Origin: Nannobrachium achirus
Lineage: Eukaryota; Chordata; Actinopteri; Myctophiformes; Myctophidae
DNA length: 64,000 nucleotides
Reading direction: 5' to 3'
Assembly: GCA_963921795.1 (NCBI GenBank)
Contig: OY997641.1
Location: forward strand, 26,586,052-26,650,051
How positions within the stretch are numbered: the first letter of the stretch is position 1; each line of letters begins with the position of its first letter. The notes below the pieces were generated by a model. That model made no database searches and was not told the DNA's origin. It saw nothing but the letters and a program-made list of their open reading frames with translations. The translations under genes and the position numbers were made by a program. Below are positions 1-10,795 of the stretch, in pieces.

Positions 1-1672
1 TTGGGGGCATGTCAAATGATGCCTCTGCTTCTAACCTACTGTAGCCTGCTACCATTCCCTCTCCGTTTTGTCATAGCAATGATCACACCTATCCTCAACC
101 ACACTCAAAATAGTATCTAATTACAAATAATATGTAATGTAATACATCTTGGAATAATCTACTATGGATATTAGGATAATCAAAAATGAATCATTTCTCC
201 AGTCCTGCAGTGCTGACAAACTAAAAATTCTCATTCAGCACCATCTGACAAAACATGGCAGAGTAAGTCACATATTAAATAATGGATTTCTCCTGGCATC
301 AGTGGAAAGTTGAACTTGTTTAATTTTTATAAATGATATTCTTGAACGCTGCTGCAAATCGGTGCTGGTTGTGTTTTGCTTAACACATGGAAAGCCAAGG
401 TTTCTAACATTTCTAGCTGTTGCTGCTGCCGTCGTTCACTTACGCTTTAATTTTGAAGAGCCTCGGAAGCTTTGTGCGTGTGCACGTGAGTGTCCACTGA
501 CGATTGAGGAGGATAATCCATTTGTTTACAAACGCTCGCGAAACTAAAATCCAAACCGGGGCCGACCATTGCGGTAAAGTGTCGCCGTGAAAACAATCAG
601 ATCTCTGCTTCCCTAGCGTTCTTTGCACCTTATTCATAGATAAAGCCCTTTTTATGTTTCAGCATAGAATAGAAATCAATGCAGCCTAGACGCGCCATTT
701 TGTTTCTGGGCGAGCCACATTATGACGTATGGACCAGGGTCTTTCACAGACAACACAACATGCGCGCAGCTGCATGCTGCACCATTAACCCTTTGTCTCG
801 TTCCTCAACGAGATGACTCATTTTTGGCAGAGCGACCTCCAGTGGCCGTATCTCGTAGTCGTTACTGAACGAGTTTGGCTCCTTGGGTGTTAAGGAGTCG
901 GACACTACATTCTGATGGCACACTTTATTGTCCATGTTATGTTCAAGACTTTTTTTGAGGGCATACTATAATCTATGATCCGCGGCTATTCGTGTGGCCA
1001 GGGCATACGCCAGTGCATAATGCCTATCAAATACGCTACTTTGAAAGGTTCACGAGGGCAGACGCTATTCATATTTTTATTTCCGACAGCAGACGCTGTA
1101 TACGTGCGTTACAGGTAGAACACAGAACTGGTTCTGTTATTTACAGTGGGCCTACTTGTTAAAAAAAAGTCTGCAAGTGTCAATTCAATTTGTGCCGTTA
1201 CAGCATGTGCACAAGCAGTACATAAAGGGCACTGTTTTGACTATACGGTTCACATACAGTAAATGGATGAGATGGTTGTTAGTACCAATTAATATTCCTT
1301 GTTCTACAAATTATTTAAACATAGGTGGTGATACCTCACTATTCAGTGGCTATATCTACAGTACACAAAATAAACCTGCAGTGGATCAAATGCCTTCATC
1401 CTACTTGAACAGTTTGCACATGTATGTGGACAATGCAATTGTGTATGAAAACTGGAGGCACTCCTCTGCATTTTCTTGAGTTAGTATTTGGTTGAATATC
1501 TGTTTTGTAGCCTTTTCACGTGTTCATCTGTGTGTGCAGAGTCGACCAGAGCTAATCTCTCAAATCGCAGGACCGATCAGCATAACATTGTTTGTGCATG
1601 CTTATGCTGCCAGTAAGGCAGGAAGACAAATCAGCCAGCGTGCGTGCTCGATATAGAGAGAAGGCATGTACA
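1..1672. other. Non-coding stretch, nothing recognised
   Basis: AT-rich sequence with no convincing gene, RNA gene or element end. Its short open frames mostly begin at non-ATG codons and resemble no family I know. Confidence 0.5.
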
Positions 1673-1680
1673 GTGTACAG

Positions 1681-2088
1681 CAGGGTTCTTCAACCTTTTC
1701 AGGCCAGGGACCCCCGTCCATATAGTTTCATTACTTGACAGCACAATCATCAGTGTACCGGTATGTTGGATTCATGTCAATTTGTGTTTTCAGATAACCA
1801 CTTGAACCGTCACTATTTATTACTTAATAAACTTGACCTTTCACTATGTACTTAGTCTGCTCTTTTCCCCCTCTACACCAAACCTCTTTGCCAAAAATAG
1901 CCGATCTACAAGCTCGTAGTGAGCTTGTAGATCTGCTATCTTTGGCTAAAGTTCTCAGAATAGGACACTAGCTAGGGTTCAAGTGGTTAATATAAAAAAG
2001 GGGAAAAGAGTTTCTATGATTTGGAGGAACCCCTATAGTAACTCTGAGGACCCCCTAGGGGTCCCGGACCCCCTGTTGAAGACCCCTG
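1681..2088 (+). mobile_element. Non-autonomous hAT element, family A (CAGGGTTCTTCAAC ends)
   Basis: Starts CAGGGTTCTTCAAC and ends GTTGAAGACCCCTG, an imperfect terminal inverted repeat. It is flanked on both sides by the 8-bp direct repeat GTGTACAG (1673-1680 and 2089-2096), the TSD length of hAT transposons. It has no transposase. A second complete copy (12866-13879) and a right-half copy (about 28630-28877) share the interior. The hairpin module lies near its middle. Confidence 0.9.
1890..1946. repeat. Palindromic hairpin module, short-loop copy
   Basis: Left arm GCCAAAAATAGCCGATCTAC continues to AAGCTC and is mirrored by GAGCTTGTAGATCTGCTAT and then CTTTGGC. The loop is only a few bases. 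It belongs to the palindromic module repeated through the window. Confidence 0.85.
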
Positions 2089-2190
2089 GTGTACAGTACA
2101 CAGACTTTCTGCCATCCTCTCCGGAGGACACATGTCGGTGCTACTCTGTAACAGGTCCATGGTACAGTAAAGTCGTTCAGTTGCCCACGG

Positions 2191-3432
2191 CAGAGATTCC
2201 GTTAGCCGGTATTTACCGGCCATTGGCCGGTTAAATGTTTCATTGGCCGGTAATTATAAAGTCCACCGGCCACCGTGGCCGGCTGGGAAAATGCCTCTTA
2301 GGCTATTTTATCATTTAATCTTATTATTCACATAATTATTTGTCTAAAGTAGTAAGCTACAACCATTAAAACCTATCATAATTTTAAATTTGTATCATGT
2401 TCTGTCTTCTGTGAGTCTGACGACAGCGGAGCTGCTTCATGCTGCGCTGTTAGAGGTGGGACTTTCGCGAACGAATCAAGTCTTTTGAACGGCTCTTTGA
2501 AATGAACGGTTCACAGTAGGGAGCCGTTCCTGAACAGTGGTGGGAAAAGCACGCTAGTCTTTTGAACGGCTCTTTGAAAGGAACGGATCCCAGAGATCCG
2601 GCTCACTTCAAATAGCCATAAATCCCATCTCTATGTTACGTGCATTGGAAATATAGGAGCTTCAAGCTCACAACAAGTCGAAACGCGCATCGCTGTGAGC
2701 TTGTATGTCTGCTATTTTAGACAAGCACACGGCCTTACGGAGAAGCACACATCACGTTTCACAGCTCCGTCAAGTTGATAGCCTTACATTAATGCGCTAG
2801 TGTTATAATCAGAACAGAACTGGGGTTCTAGACCAAGCTGGACCCAGAGTAGACGATAATGAAAAAGGGACCCGAACTCTGTGGAATCGTGGATATTATA
2901 ATGACTTTCTGATCGCATGGATGTGATCCCATCGTGGTCAAAGCAACAGAGGCAAGTTAGTAACCTTCCTTGCACCAACATAACATTAACAAAACAAAAC
3001 AAATGTTGTGTGTTTGCATATAAAGGTTTCATGAGACGGTGAAGCCAAAATCATATAGTCTAGAATACAATTAACTTATTAATTTGTAGGCCACGTAGTC
3101 TACTGTGTGGCAGGGCGCGCAAACGGTTCGCTTGTGTTGCGCGCCCACTTTAACCTATTCACTTCTTTATACTACTACATAACATAAGTAGTAAGGATAT
3201 TATTTTGTTAACTCAGGAACAGATTTCAATTGCATCTGTGATAAAGAGCAATTAAGGAAGCCCAGCACATAAAATGGGGTAATTATTATGTGCACCATGC
3301 ACATACAGTATCTCATCTGCAAACACGTGTGACGTTCAATATAATATGGCCGATAAATTAATTGATTGGCCGGTAAACTATAATCCTGCCGGCCACGGTG
3401 GCCGGCCCCAAAAATGCCTAGCGGAAACCCTG
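2191..3432 (+). mobile_element. Non-autonomous hAT element, family B (CAGAGATTCCG ends)
   Basis: Ends are CAGAGATTCCGTTAG and CTAGCGGAAACCCTG, flanked by an exact 8-bp TSD GCCCACGG (2183-2190 and 3433-3440). Subterminal repeats rich in CCGGCC flank both ends in inverted order. The interior contains duplicated TTTTGAACGGCTCTTTGAAA segments and a degenerate hairpin module. No transposase is visible in 1.24 kb. Confidence 0.9.
2658..2726. repeat. Palindromic hairpin module, degenerate copy
   Basis: Left side reads AGCTTCAAGCTCACAAC and right side GTGAGCTTGTATGTCTGCTA, followed by TTTTAGAC. The arms match less well than in other copies. Confidence 0.6.
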
Positions 3433-3440
3433 GCCCACGG

Positions 3441-3948
3441 GTGTCGCGAGGTGTCACATTATTTCCCCCACAGACCTCCATGTCTTCATGCCTCTGTCTG
3501 GCTCTGTCTCAGCTTCTCACCATGTCGCTCTGTGTCTCCGTCGCTTTCAGCTGTCTCAATCGTTCTCCCTCTCTCGCTCTCTGCTTTTCATTCACACTGT
3601 CTCACATCAGGATTCTGTCCTGTCTACAGTAGCACTCTCTCTTCCGCTCTCCCTTCGCCATGTGTCAGATTCAACCGGGGTTTGCTTTTTTTTCCCTCCA
3701 TCTCTCCCAAAACCCTCTCTTTTCCATTCCCTCATCGGCCTTTTCCTCCCTTCATCCCACACTCTCTCCCTGCTCTTCTTCTTCGTGCCACTCACTCTCT
3801 CACCCCCATTCCCCCTTTCCAAGCAGCCAACACCCTCCTTGTGTTGTGTAGGTCACAGTCAGCAGCTATAGATATTTATATTTCTAAATATCCATAACCG
3901 TGACCCGTCCATGGTAAGCTCTTTAGCGTGTGAGGATTAGAGGTGCAT
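3441..3948. other. Pyrimidine-rich stretch
   Basis: About 3480-3850 is strongly C+T-rich on the plus strand, which keeps several overlapping frames open without protein-like composition. No gene is supported. Confidence 0.6.
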
Positions 3949-3949
3949 G

Positions 3950-3962
3950 TATGTGTGTGTGT

Positions 3963-4007
<45 letters not shown>

Positions 4008-4016
4008 GGGGGGGGA
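3950..4016. repeat. (TG)n followed by a long G run
   Basis: About 13 TG units run directly into about 38 bases that are almost entirely G. Such runs are often mis-sized in assemblies. Confidence 0.9.
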
Positions 4017-4149
4017 TTACCCCATAACCCCTCACTTTACACTTTAAACAGATTTGATTGGTAGGCAAGGACTAGTGTCGCCCACTATCCGCGTCGGTGC
4101 CCTTTTGACACCTCTGTGTTTATCACTCTCGGACAGTATATTCTAACAC

Positions 4150-4152
<3 letters not shown>

Positions 4153-4205
<53 letters not shown>
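4153..4205. repeat. (GT)n microsatellite
   Basis: Uninterrupted GT dinucleotides for about 53 bp. Confidence 0.95.
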
Positions 4206-4206
<1 letters not shown>

Positions 4207-4794
4207 AATTAGGAGGGCACATGTTGGCGATGCATTAAAGAGCCCCCCCCCCACTCTCTCCATCATTTTCCTCTGGCACCACAATACAGCTGCCCTGCCC
4301 TGCTCCATTCCAGCTCTCAGAAACGCTGCTGGCAAAGGATATGCAGTCAGTGCACACTGGTCCAACGGAGGAACATTTAATGCAAAAAGATTTGACAGTG
4401 CAAAATTCTTCATCTAATCTTGTTTGATGTACGGATGAGATATGCTAAGAAGAGACTCAAACCTTGAGAACACATGCAGGTGACTTTGAAACATCCCTGT
4501 GTGAATGGATACTATACTTCGGCCGGAACAAAGACACTGAGATCTCTTTTTATGACCCCCCACTTGCACAAGTGAGTGCATCAAATCTCATTGGCGATAA
4601 TACACAATGTGGCGCCTTGTGAGCTTGTAGATTGACTATTTATGCCGAATTATGCTTTCCTTTGTTTCGAATCCCGAATGTTCACCCAGTGTAGGGACGT
4701 TGGGGTACACGTGGAAAATCTTGTGCGTGCTACAATACATCAAAACAACAAATGTGATCAATCAAAAGCCATCTAAGATAAGAGTGTAGTAATA
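4206..4794. other. Non-coding stretch with a half hairpin module
   Basis: No gene seen. At about 4618-4646 the sequence TTGTGAGCTTGTAGATTGAC then TATTTATGCC matches the right arm of the hairpin module without its left partner. Confidence 0.5.
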
Positions 4795-4880
4795 CATACC
4801 ATACCATACCATACCTTACCATACCATACCATACCATACCATACCATACCATACCATACCATACCATACCATACCATACA
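4795..4880. repeat. (CATAC)n pentanucleotide array
   Basis: About 16 tandem ATACC units with one variant (ATACCTTACC). Confidence 0.95.
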
Positions 4881-5301
4881 ATAACAATACCATACAGTAG
4901 CATGCATTCAGAGATGGAGAGAAAGGGGAAAAAATAAATAAATAATTGATTCAGAGACAGGTTGTGTTCAGATTACTGTGCTTGTTTTTATGAACAGAGA
5001 GGAACTGCCTCAGTCAAGTCCGTGATGATGATTAATTACTTGTATGCTTGTTTTGGTGCCTGGTCATATTGATATAGAGGCCCGTCAAAACAATCCAAAA
5101 CATTGTTATTGATGTGATTCTCTAACAAGGAAACACTTGGTTGAAAGACAGGGAGAGACAGGGACTCTGAAAAAGCAGCTCTGCTGGTGTGAGGCAGCTC
5201 CTTCATTTTGTTTAATTGTTTAATTTCTCCTGATTTCTCCTACTTCAACTAACGCCTTGCCTTTTTGTCTTGACAGCCAATTCCTTGTAGATATTATTTT
5301 A

Positions 5302-5565
5302 GGGGCCGGCAGTGGCTTAGGGGTAGAGTGGCCGCTTGGCAACCAGAAAGGTTCCCAGTTCGATCACAGGCTCCCCTAGAGTTACTGTCGAAGTGTCCTT
5401 GAGCAAGACACGGAACCCCTAATTTCTCCTGAAGAGCAGGTTGGTGCCTTGCATGGTTTCCTCTGACATCGGTGTATGAATGTGTGTGTGAATGGGTCAA
5501 TGTAATTGAGCCATTCTCTGTAAAGCGCCTCGGAAAGGCGCTATATAAATGCACCATTACCATTA
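5302..5565 (+). mobile_element. tRNA-derived SINE with L2-like tail
   Basis: The head has a tRNA-type A box (TGGCTTAGGGGTAGAGTGG) and B box (GGTTCCCAGTTCGATCAC). The body contains GAGCAAGACACGGAACCCC. The tail has the GCGCTATATAAATGCACCA motif seen in fish SINEs mobilised by L2-clade LINEs. Related copies are at 45046-45315, 51904-52160 and 59760-59914. Confidence 0.9.
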
Positions 5566-5774
5566 GGTAATCTCTCAAGACATTATGTCAGCATGATGGC
5601 TGGATAGTTCGATTGACGCTCTCCCTCTAAGAACCGAAATGTACTGTAGTTATTGTCCACCACTGTCCAACACCAACTCTGTTCCGACTCAGAACGGAAC
5701 AGACTCTAAACACGAGGTCCACTGGGGTCGGCAGCTCTGTCCTGAACAAAAGAGTGGCTATGGAAACTTTGCTC

Positions 5775-6110
5775 TCAGCTCTCTTGTTCTCTGGTGTCAT
5801 CCAGTTTTTTAACAACAGCAACCTTGCTTGGGTCGATGGTGACCCCTTCAACGCTTAACCTGTGGCTTATGGGAACACCATCTTTCACTGCAGGATGTGA
5901 CATTTCCCCGAGGGGAGGCAGAGGCCTGCCTGGCCAACGGCCTGGAACACCGCCCGGACACTGAGCTCCATCCAAGTCTGCTGCATGCAGAGAGGGAGGT
6001 CATCAAGGTGGACCACACACCACAACTCCGGGGGTCCAGGTCTCGCTCCATCAGCCACTTGAACGTGGCAGACGCCAAAGGGCACGACTTTGGCATTACC
6101 ACAGTCCTTG
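5775..6110 (-). mobile_element. Ty3/gypsy LTR retrotransposon fossil, reverse transcriptase part
   Basis: Minus-strand translation shows the MPFGVCHV block, a LDDL catalytic-type block and, further on, GVTIDPSKVAVVKKL, all typical of Ty3/gypsy pol reverse transcriptase. Only this part of pol is seen, with no flanking LTRs. It is broken, with at least two to three breaks, and looks old. Confidence 0.85.
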
Positions 6111-7046
6111 TCTGATGTGATGGCTGTCAGGGTCCCCGTTTGCCGGCGCTAATTGCATCTTGTCAGTGAAACTGGGTGGTGGGACCTGGGGAAAGTCATA
6201 TGGTTTGGTGTCCTATACGTGGTCAGCAGGGTATAGTTTTGTATTTATTGACAAAGTTGTGAAACTTTTCATTCCCTGGTGATGGAAAGAAATATCCGAT
6301 TCCAAGTTAATCTTAGAGATTTGCATAATCCATACCGGTATGTGGATAACAAATACGGCACATGCAAGGTGTCAAGGTGTCATGGCATTCCATGGTTCTT
6401 CCAACCATGTATTTGTTTCAAACTATAAGCTAGAGCTTTCGTCACCCTGCTCTTCAACAAAAAATAAGGACACGTTCCAAAAAGCTCTCTGCTACTGCAA
6501 CTGCACCTACCCCTGCCTTTTTAACTTTTAATTTATCATGGGTGTAAACAAGGCGTGAAGAGTACTGTGGGAGGGTAAAATACCAAATTCTGAAAAAGAC
6601 ATAAAAAATGTATTGTCTCCATTGTTCTCTTATAGGGACTTTATGTGTTTTCCTTCTTTTTTAAGACATATTTTGGGCATGTTGTGCTTTACTTGAGACA
6701 GATACAGTACACAGAGGCGGGAAAGGCGGGAGAGAGAGGCGGATGACATGCAGTAAAGTGCCTCGGGTTGGATTCAAACTGAGGACAGCTGCGAGGACTA
6801 AAAGTCTTATTTATATATTCCCTTACTAGGTGAGTCTTATGTCCGGCCATCCGTGATACTCAAGATAAGGACACACTCCCCGCACTGAAGCTGCACTCAA
6901 ATCTGTTAAAACAGCTCACCTCCCTCACTCTTTCAAATCTCCTTTTTGTCACCCCTTTTCACACCTCCCATGCACATGATTCCCTCGACGGTGGATTATG
7001 TTTCCTTATTGTCCTGACTAGTGTATACCACCATGCATCGCATAGT
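6111..7046. other. Non-coding stretch, nothing recognised
   Basis: No protein-like frame, RNA gene or element terminus could be supported here. Confidence 0.5.
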
Positions 7047-7054
7047 GCCTACAG

Positions 7055-7649
7055 CAGGGGTGTCCAAACCTTTTTCAAAGGGGGCCACATTAGAAAATAT
7101 TAAAACACCCAAGGGCCAACTATATCTCCTGACAAAATGCACTTTCGGTCGGACCATAACAAAGTCACAAACATATGCATCGCGAGAGTAACCAGACGTG
7201 AATTGTAAAAAGATTACAATAACATAGCCTTTCTTTGACCCAGATCAGAATTAGACACTCACTTTGGACACCCCTTGTCATGGACTGTCTGGTGTGTACC
7301 TTTATTGTGTAGTGTTATCCCAGTGTTTCCTGTTTTGCCTTGTTGCCACTACCTGTCTTGTCTCACCTGTCCAATGATTCGCTAATGTATACACCTGTGT
7401 CTTGTTTGGCTGTAGCCAATCATGTGTTAGTTGTGTCTATTTAAACCTCCCTGTGTTCAGTGTTTCTTTGCCAGATTATAGTTTGTTGTCATGGTTTGTT
7501 CCTGCCCCTGTATGTGACCTGTGTTAATGCCATCTTGTATCCTGCGTTTGTTAATAAATCATCATTGATCAACTTGAGCTGCCTGCCTGCCTGCCTGCCT
7601 GTGTAGTTCTGCACTTGGGTCCAGCACTTGGCAACACGTGACACCCCTG
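7055..7649 (+). mobile_element. hAT element interrupted by a solo LTR
   Basis: Starts CAGGGGTGTCCAAACC and ends with TTTGGACACCCCT plus a final G that lies beyond the nested LTR. Flanked by an exact 8-bp TSD GCCTACAG (7047-7054 and 7650-7657). Without the LTR and its duplicated target the element is about 222 bp. It has no coding capacity. Confidence 0.9.
7276..7643 (+). mobile_element. Solo LTR, probably Ty3/gypsy-like, nested in a hAT element
   Basis: Begins TGTCATGGACTG and ends AACACGTGACA (TG...CA with inverted TGTCA/TGACA). It is flanked by a 5-bp direct repeat CCCCT (7271-7275 and 7644-7648). A TATTTAAA-type box near 7440 and AATAAA near 7554 fit an LTR promoter and poly(A) signal. 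No internal region remains, so it is a recombined fossil. Family assignment is inference. Confidence 0.8.
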
Positions 7650-7712
7650 GCCTACAGTAATGTCTAGTGTACTTTGCACATAATGCCAACACACGCGCAT
7701 GCCTTTACACAT

Positions 7713-7970
7713 CGTCACTGTCGGACAGAAACCTTGTATCTCCATGTTTAAAATTTGTACATTTTTTCGCAAAGTAAAGCACTGCTTCGTCATATGGCCA
7801 TCGCAAAAAAAAGTAGTGAAAACAGCTGATCTACAAGCACACAACGCCTCGCACCGCAAGGCGTTGTGTGCTTGTAGATAGTCTGTTTTCACTAGTTTAA
7901 ATCATTTTAAAAATGATAAACACAAAACAAACGGTTTTGGACATACAAGGTTTCCACCCGACAACGACGG
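7713..7970. mobile_element. Palindromic element centred on a hairpin module
   Basis: Ends are inverted: CGTCACTGTCGGACAGAAAC and GTTTCCACCCGACAACGACG. The hairpin module sits inside. A near-complete relative is at 61738-62004, and parts of the same element lie inside 60150-60856 and 62779-63080. Confidence 0.75.
7815..7893. repeat. Palindromic hairpin module
   Basis: Outer stem AGTGAAAACAG/CTGTTTTCACT, inner arms ATCTACAAGCACACAACGCC and GGCGTTGTGTGCTTGTAGAT. Relative to the common form, CTC is replaced by CAC on one arm and GAG by GTG on the other. Confidence 0.9.
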
Positions 7971-8253
7971 CATGCATGTATCCATGTGTTCTCTCTTTGC
8001 TACTGTACCTTGATGACACATGCGACTGTCCATCTGAGGGTGGATTAGTGCACTTGACTTACGGCAATAAAAACACGTTATAAAAAGCACCCAATGCAGT
8101 GTTTCATTGCGATGCATTTTACAGTATGTGGTGGGCAGACTGCACCTACCAGAGATACATATGAGCAGCTCTGTTATTGTATTCAAATTGCTTTGTTCTG
8201 TTTGACTTTGCCACCGCATCACTGACTAACATGAATGAATGCAACATTGCGTG

Positions 8254-8256
<3 letters not shown>

Positions 8257-8302
<46 letters not shown>
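8257..8302. repeat. (CA)n microsatellite
   Basis: About 23 uninterrupted CA units. Confidence 0.95.
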
Positions 8303-8303
<1 letters not shown>

Positions 8304-8423
8304 GTATGTGCTCATATGATATGGAAATGTGTTCATGGCTTATTCAAGTGTACACAGTAGAGTCCTCAGTGTTCATTTATACTCTTAGTTAAATTAGCAT
8401 GAATGAATTAACATGATGTAACT

Positions 8424-8439
8424 GTGTGTGCACGCGCGC

Positions 8440-8471
<32 letters not shown>

Positions 8472-8522
8472 GCGTGTGCGTGTGTGCGCGGCCGCGCGCC
8501 CATGTGTGTGTGTGTATATATA

Positions 8523-8571
<49 letters not shown>

Positions 8572-8573
8572 TG

Positions 8574-8643
<70 letters not shown>

Positions 8644-8645
8644 AT
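8424..8645. repeat. Composite (GT)n-(TA)n-(CA)n palindromic microsatellite
   Basis: A GT tract (with GCGT interruptions and CGCGCGGCCGCGCG) leads into a TA tract of about 50 bp and then a CA tract. GT and CA arms are complementary around the TA centre, so the block can fold back on itself. Confidence 0.95.
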
Positions 8646-8695
8646 ATACTGTATGTGTGTAAGAGAGTCAGCAGAGAGCATCTGGCCCCTACAGC

Positions 8696-8696
<1 letters not shown>

Positions 8697-8787
<91 letters not shown>

Positions 8788-8788
8788 G
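8697..8788. repeat. (CT)n microsatellite
   Basis: About 90 bp of CT repeats with single interruptions. Confidence 0.95.
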
Positions 8789-9318
8789 CCCAGATGGTAA
8801 AGTGTGGTACAGTCACTTCCGACTGCCAGGGCTTTAACAGCTTTCCCTGACACCATGTAATTACCCTGAATATTATGTGTCATCCTACTGCCCGTGTTAA
8901 AAGCATGTCAGGAATCACCGGCATGCTTATAAAACTATTAACGTTCGCTTTAAACGTTTCTCTCCCTCCCTCTCTTAAACCTCCCCGTCCCCTAATCCTT
9001 TCTCCACACCACTTTTTTCTCCTTCTCCTCAGCGCTCTATGTTAGTTTGGCCTCAAGACATGGCGAGTTTCTATTTGTTTGTATTTTTGAGCGGTGCATA
9101 CATACATTTCACTGAGACTGAATTAGTACGGATGAGATCCATGCTCATACACGTATAATGTAACTGACGTCACGGACCACTGACGGGGATCAGGACCAAG
9201 AAAGGCTTCCGTTGATGACATTGTTTTGGCCTGTCCACGATTGGATACTTAACAACGTAAGGTCCTGTAGAGACATTGTCTGATGCGCTGGGGCTGTGTC
9301 TGGTTGGCTGGCTGGCTC
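8789..9318. other. Non-coding stretch, nothing recognised
   Basis: No element ends or protein-like frames seen. Confidence 0.5.
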
Positions 9319-9326
9319 CTGTCAAC

Positions 9327-9622
9327 CAGGCACATGTACACATAGACATCAAAGGAGACTTGAGCCCCTGCCCTTTTATCCGTCTATAAAAAGTGCCCTC
9401 TCCAGGCCATGAATGCAGTTTTCACTATGGTGAAAGAAATGCAAATACCCTCTTTTCATGCCATATACTGAAGCCAGTATTCAAGAGAATTGCCTTGTCC
9501 AAACTCTCCTGAACTTGAATGCAGCATCTCATGTTGAAAGAATTGCCCTCTCTGTGTAGAAATCAAGCATTGAAAATAGAAACTTAAGCCCCTGCTTCTC
9601 TAACATTCTCTGCACGTCCCTG
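9327..9622 (+). mobile_element. Non-autonomous hAT element, family D, hairpin-free copy
   Basis: Starts CAGGCACATGTACACATAG and ends ATTCTCTGCACGTCCCTG, with exact 8-bp TSD CTGTCAAC (9319-9326 and 9623-9630). It is the same family as 23917-24244, 14297-14647 and 55416-55681. Where the 24-kb copy carries the hairpin module, this one reads only GAAAATAGAAACTTAAGC. Confidence 0.9.
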
Positions 9623-9768
9623 CTGTCAACTGCCATTCTTTGACTATGACTAGCAAAAAGAACAGCGACAGCAACAGGGGGTGTATAGGGTCTGGCCTAA
9701 TATTCTCTCATACAGTATATTGCTCATATTCCCGGAAGAACTATCTTCTCCTGAGTCTTCTAAAAATG

Positions 9769-10362
9769 TTATTTCTTTTCTGTGGCCAGCGTATCATGGA
9801 GCTTAGAGACGGACATCTCAAACAGGTCCATCACTAACTTGCCGCTGTCATCAAAGAACGACGACACAGACTCGGTGAAGCTCGCCTCGCGGTACAACCT
9901 GGTTTCCCCATCTGTGAAAGCCACTCTGAGTGTGTACTGGTCATCAAAGCTCTTCAGTCTGGAGGAGAGCTGCCACACATGGTCCTTCCCCACTGGGCCT
10001 TTCTGCACTGCCACCAGGAAGATGCCTTTCTCTTTGTATGCCGTGTGCAGAATCTGGATCCCACTCATTGTAAAATATGAGATGACGTAGAAGGCGAGGA
10101 CGGGTTTGGATTCTGGGAAGGGATACAGGTAATCCCAGGCCTGAGCAACCATGGCAAACACACATGCCACAGTAGAGATCGACAGGCGAACATCTATTAG
10201 ACTGAAGTTCTCCACATAGCAATACTTCTCCAAAATGAGCTTCTTAGCTGCATCATCGAGTGAGCGCTTAACAGCCGCTCCATCCCATTTATCAACCGTC
10301 ACTGGACTCACATCTATTCTCAGTTTTCTCAGAGGTCCACACGCTGGGTTTCTTGCTGACAT
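9769..10362 (-). CDS. spcs2: Signal peptidase complex subunit 2, intronless retrogene
   Basis: The 197-residue product matches SPCS2 (SPC25) along nearly its whole length. In the known family this is a non-catalytic subunit of the endoplasmic reticulum signal peptidase complex, with two membrane spans. Visible landmarks are DKWDGAAVK (about 24-32), [18 protein letters not shown] (about 45-62), a first hydrophobic span at about 60-80, [10 protein letters not shown] followed by a second span at about 87-108, [17 protein letters not shown] in the cytosolic domain, and a C-terminal [10 protein letters not shown]. The ATG at 10362 starts the protein in the family register. Vertebrate spcs2 genes have several introns and this copy has none, so it is a retrocopy. 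The N terminus is shorter than in mammals. No poly(A) tract is obvious after the stop, so the insertion is not very young. The frame is open throughout, which suggests, but does not prove, function. Confidence 0.88.
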   Translation of the reverse strand: MSARNPACGPLRKLRIDVSPVTVDKWDGAAVKRSLDDAAKKLILEKYCYVENFSLIDVRLSISTVACVFAMVAQAWDYLYPFPESKPVLAFYVISYFTMSGIQILHTAYKEKGIFLVAVQKGPVGKDHVWQLSSRLKSFDDQYTLRVAFTDGETRLYREASFTESVSSFFDDSGKLVMDLFEMSVSKLHDTLATEKK

Positions 10363-10644
10363 CTTCTTTTCCTTACAGTTTTTATTCAGGGTTGGGTAGC
10401 ATTTTATAGTGTGACCAGAGCTCTGACTGACGTCAGTGATGTCAGTCAGTGATGTCAGTCATCTCCAAATTTGGTCACTTGTTTCATCATGTCAGACTTG
10501 TTTCAGCATGTGGCTGTTACCATGGTGGCGACACTGTATCAGTGATGTCAGTTCCTCTTCTGACTGTTGATTCTGAGTCATTTCTCTAAATAGGCAGACA
10601 TTGGTTTGCAATCCATTAAAGCAGGGAAAGGCAAATAGAGCTTA

Positions 10645-10646
<2 letters not shown>
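10363..10646. other. Upstream region of the spcs2 retrogene
   Basis: Contains short tandem copies of CAGTCAGTGATGT-type sequence (10430-10470). No promoter element can be assigned confidently. Confidence 0.4.
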
Positions 10647-10693
<47 letters not shown>

Positions 10694-10705
10694 CACACGC
10701 ACACA

Positions 10706-10745
<40 letters not shown>

Positions 10746-10795
10746 CACACACGCACGCATGCACGCACACGCACGTGCACGTGCACACACACACA
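10647..10795. repeat. (CA)n/(CGCA)n microsatellite
   Basis: CA repeats pass into a CGCA tetranucleotide tract and back to CA, an alternating purine-pyrimidine tract of about 150 bp. Confidence 0.95.

Noticed and set aside
3346-3897. 183-residue plus-strand frame
   Set aside because: It lies in a C/T-rich tract with parallel open frames and low-complexity S/L/F/P composition, and no family resemblance.
8389-8850. Long open frames across GT/TA/CA/CT repeats
   Set aside because: Translations are pure two-residue repeats (CV, HT, YI, SL). They are open only because the repeat lacks stops. The same holds for frames over the other microsatellites.
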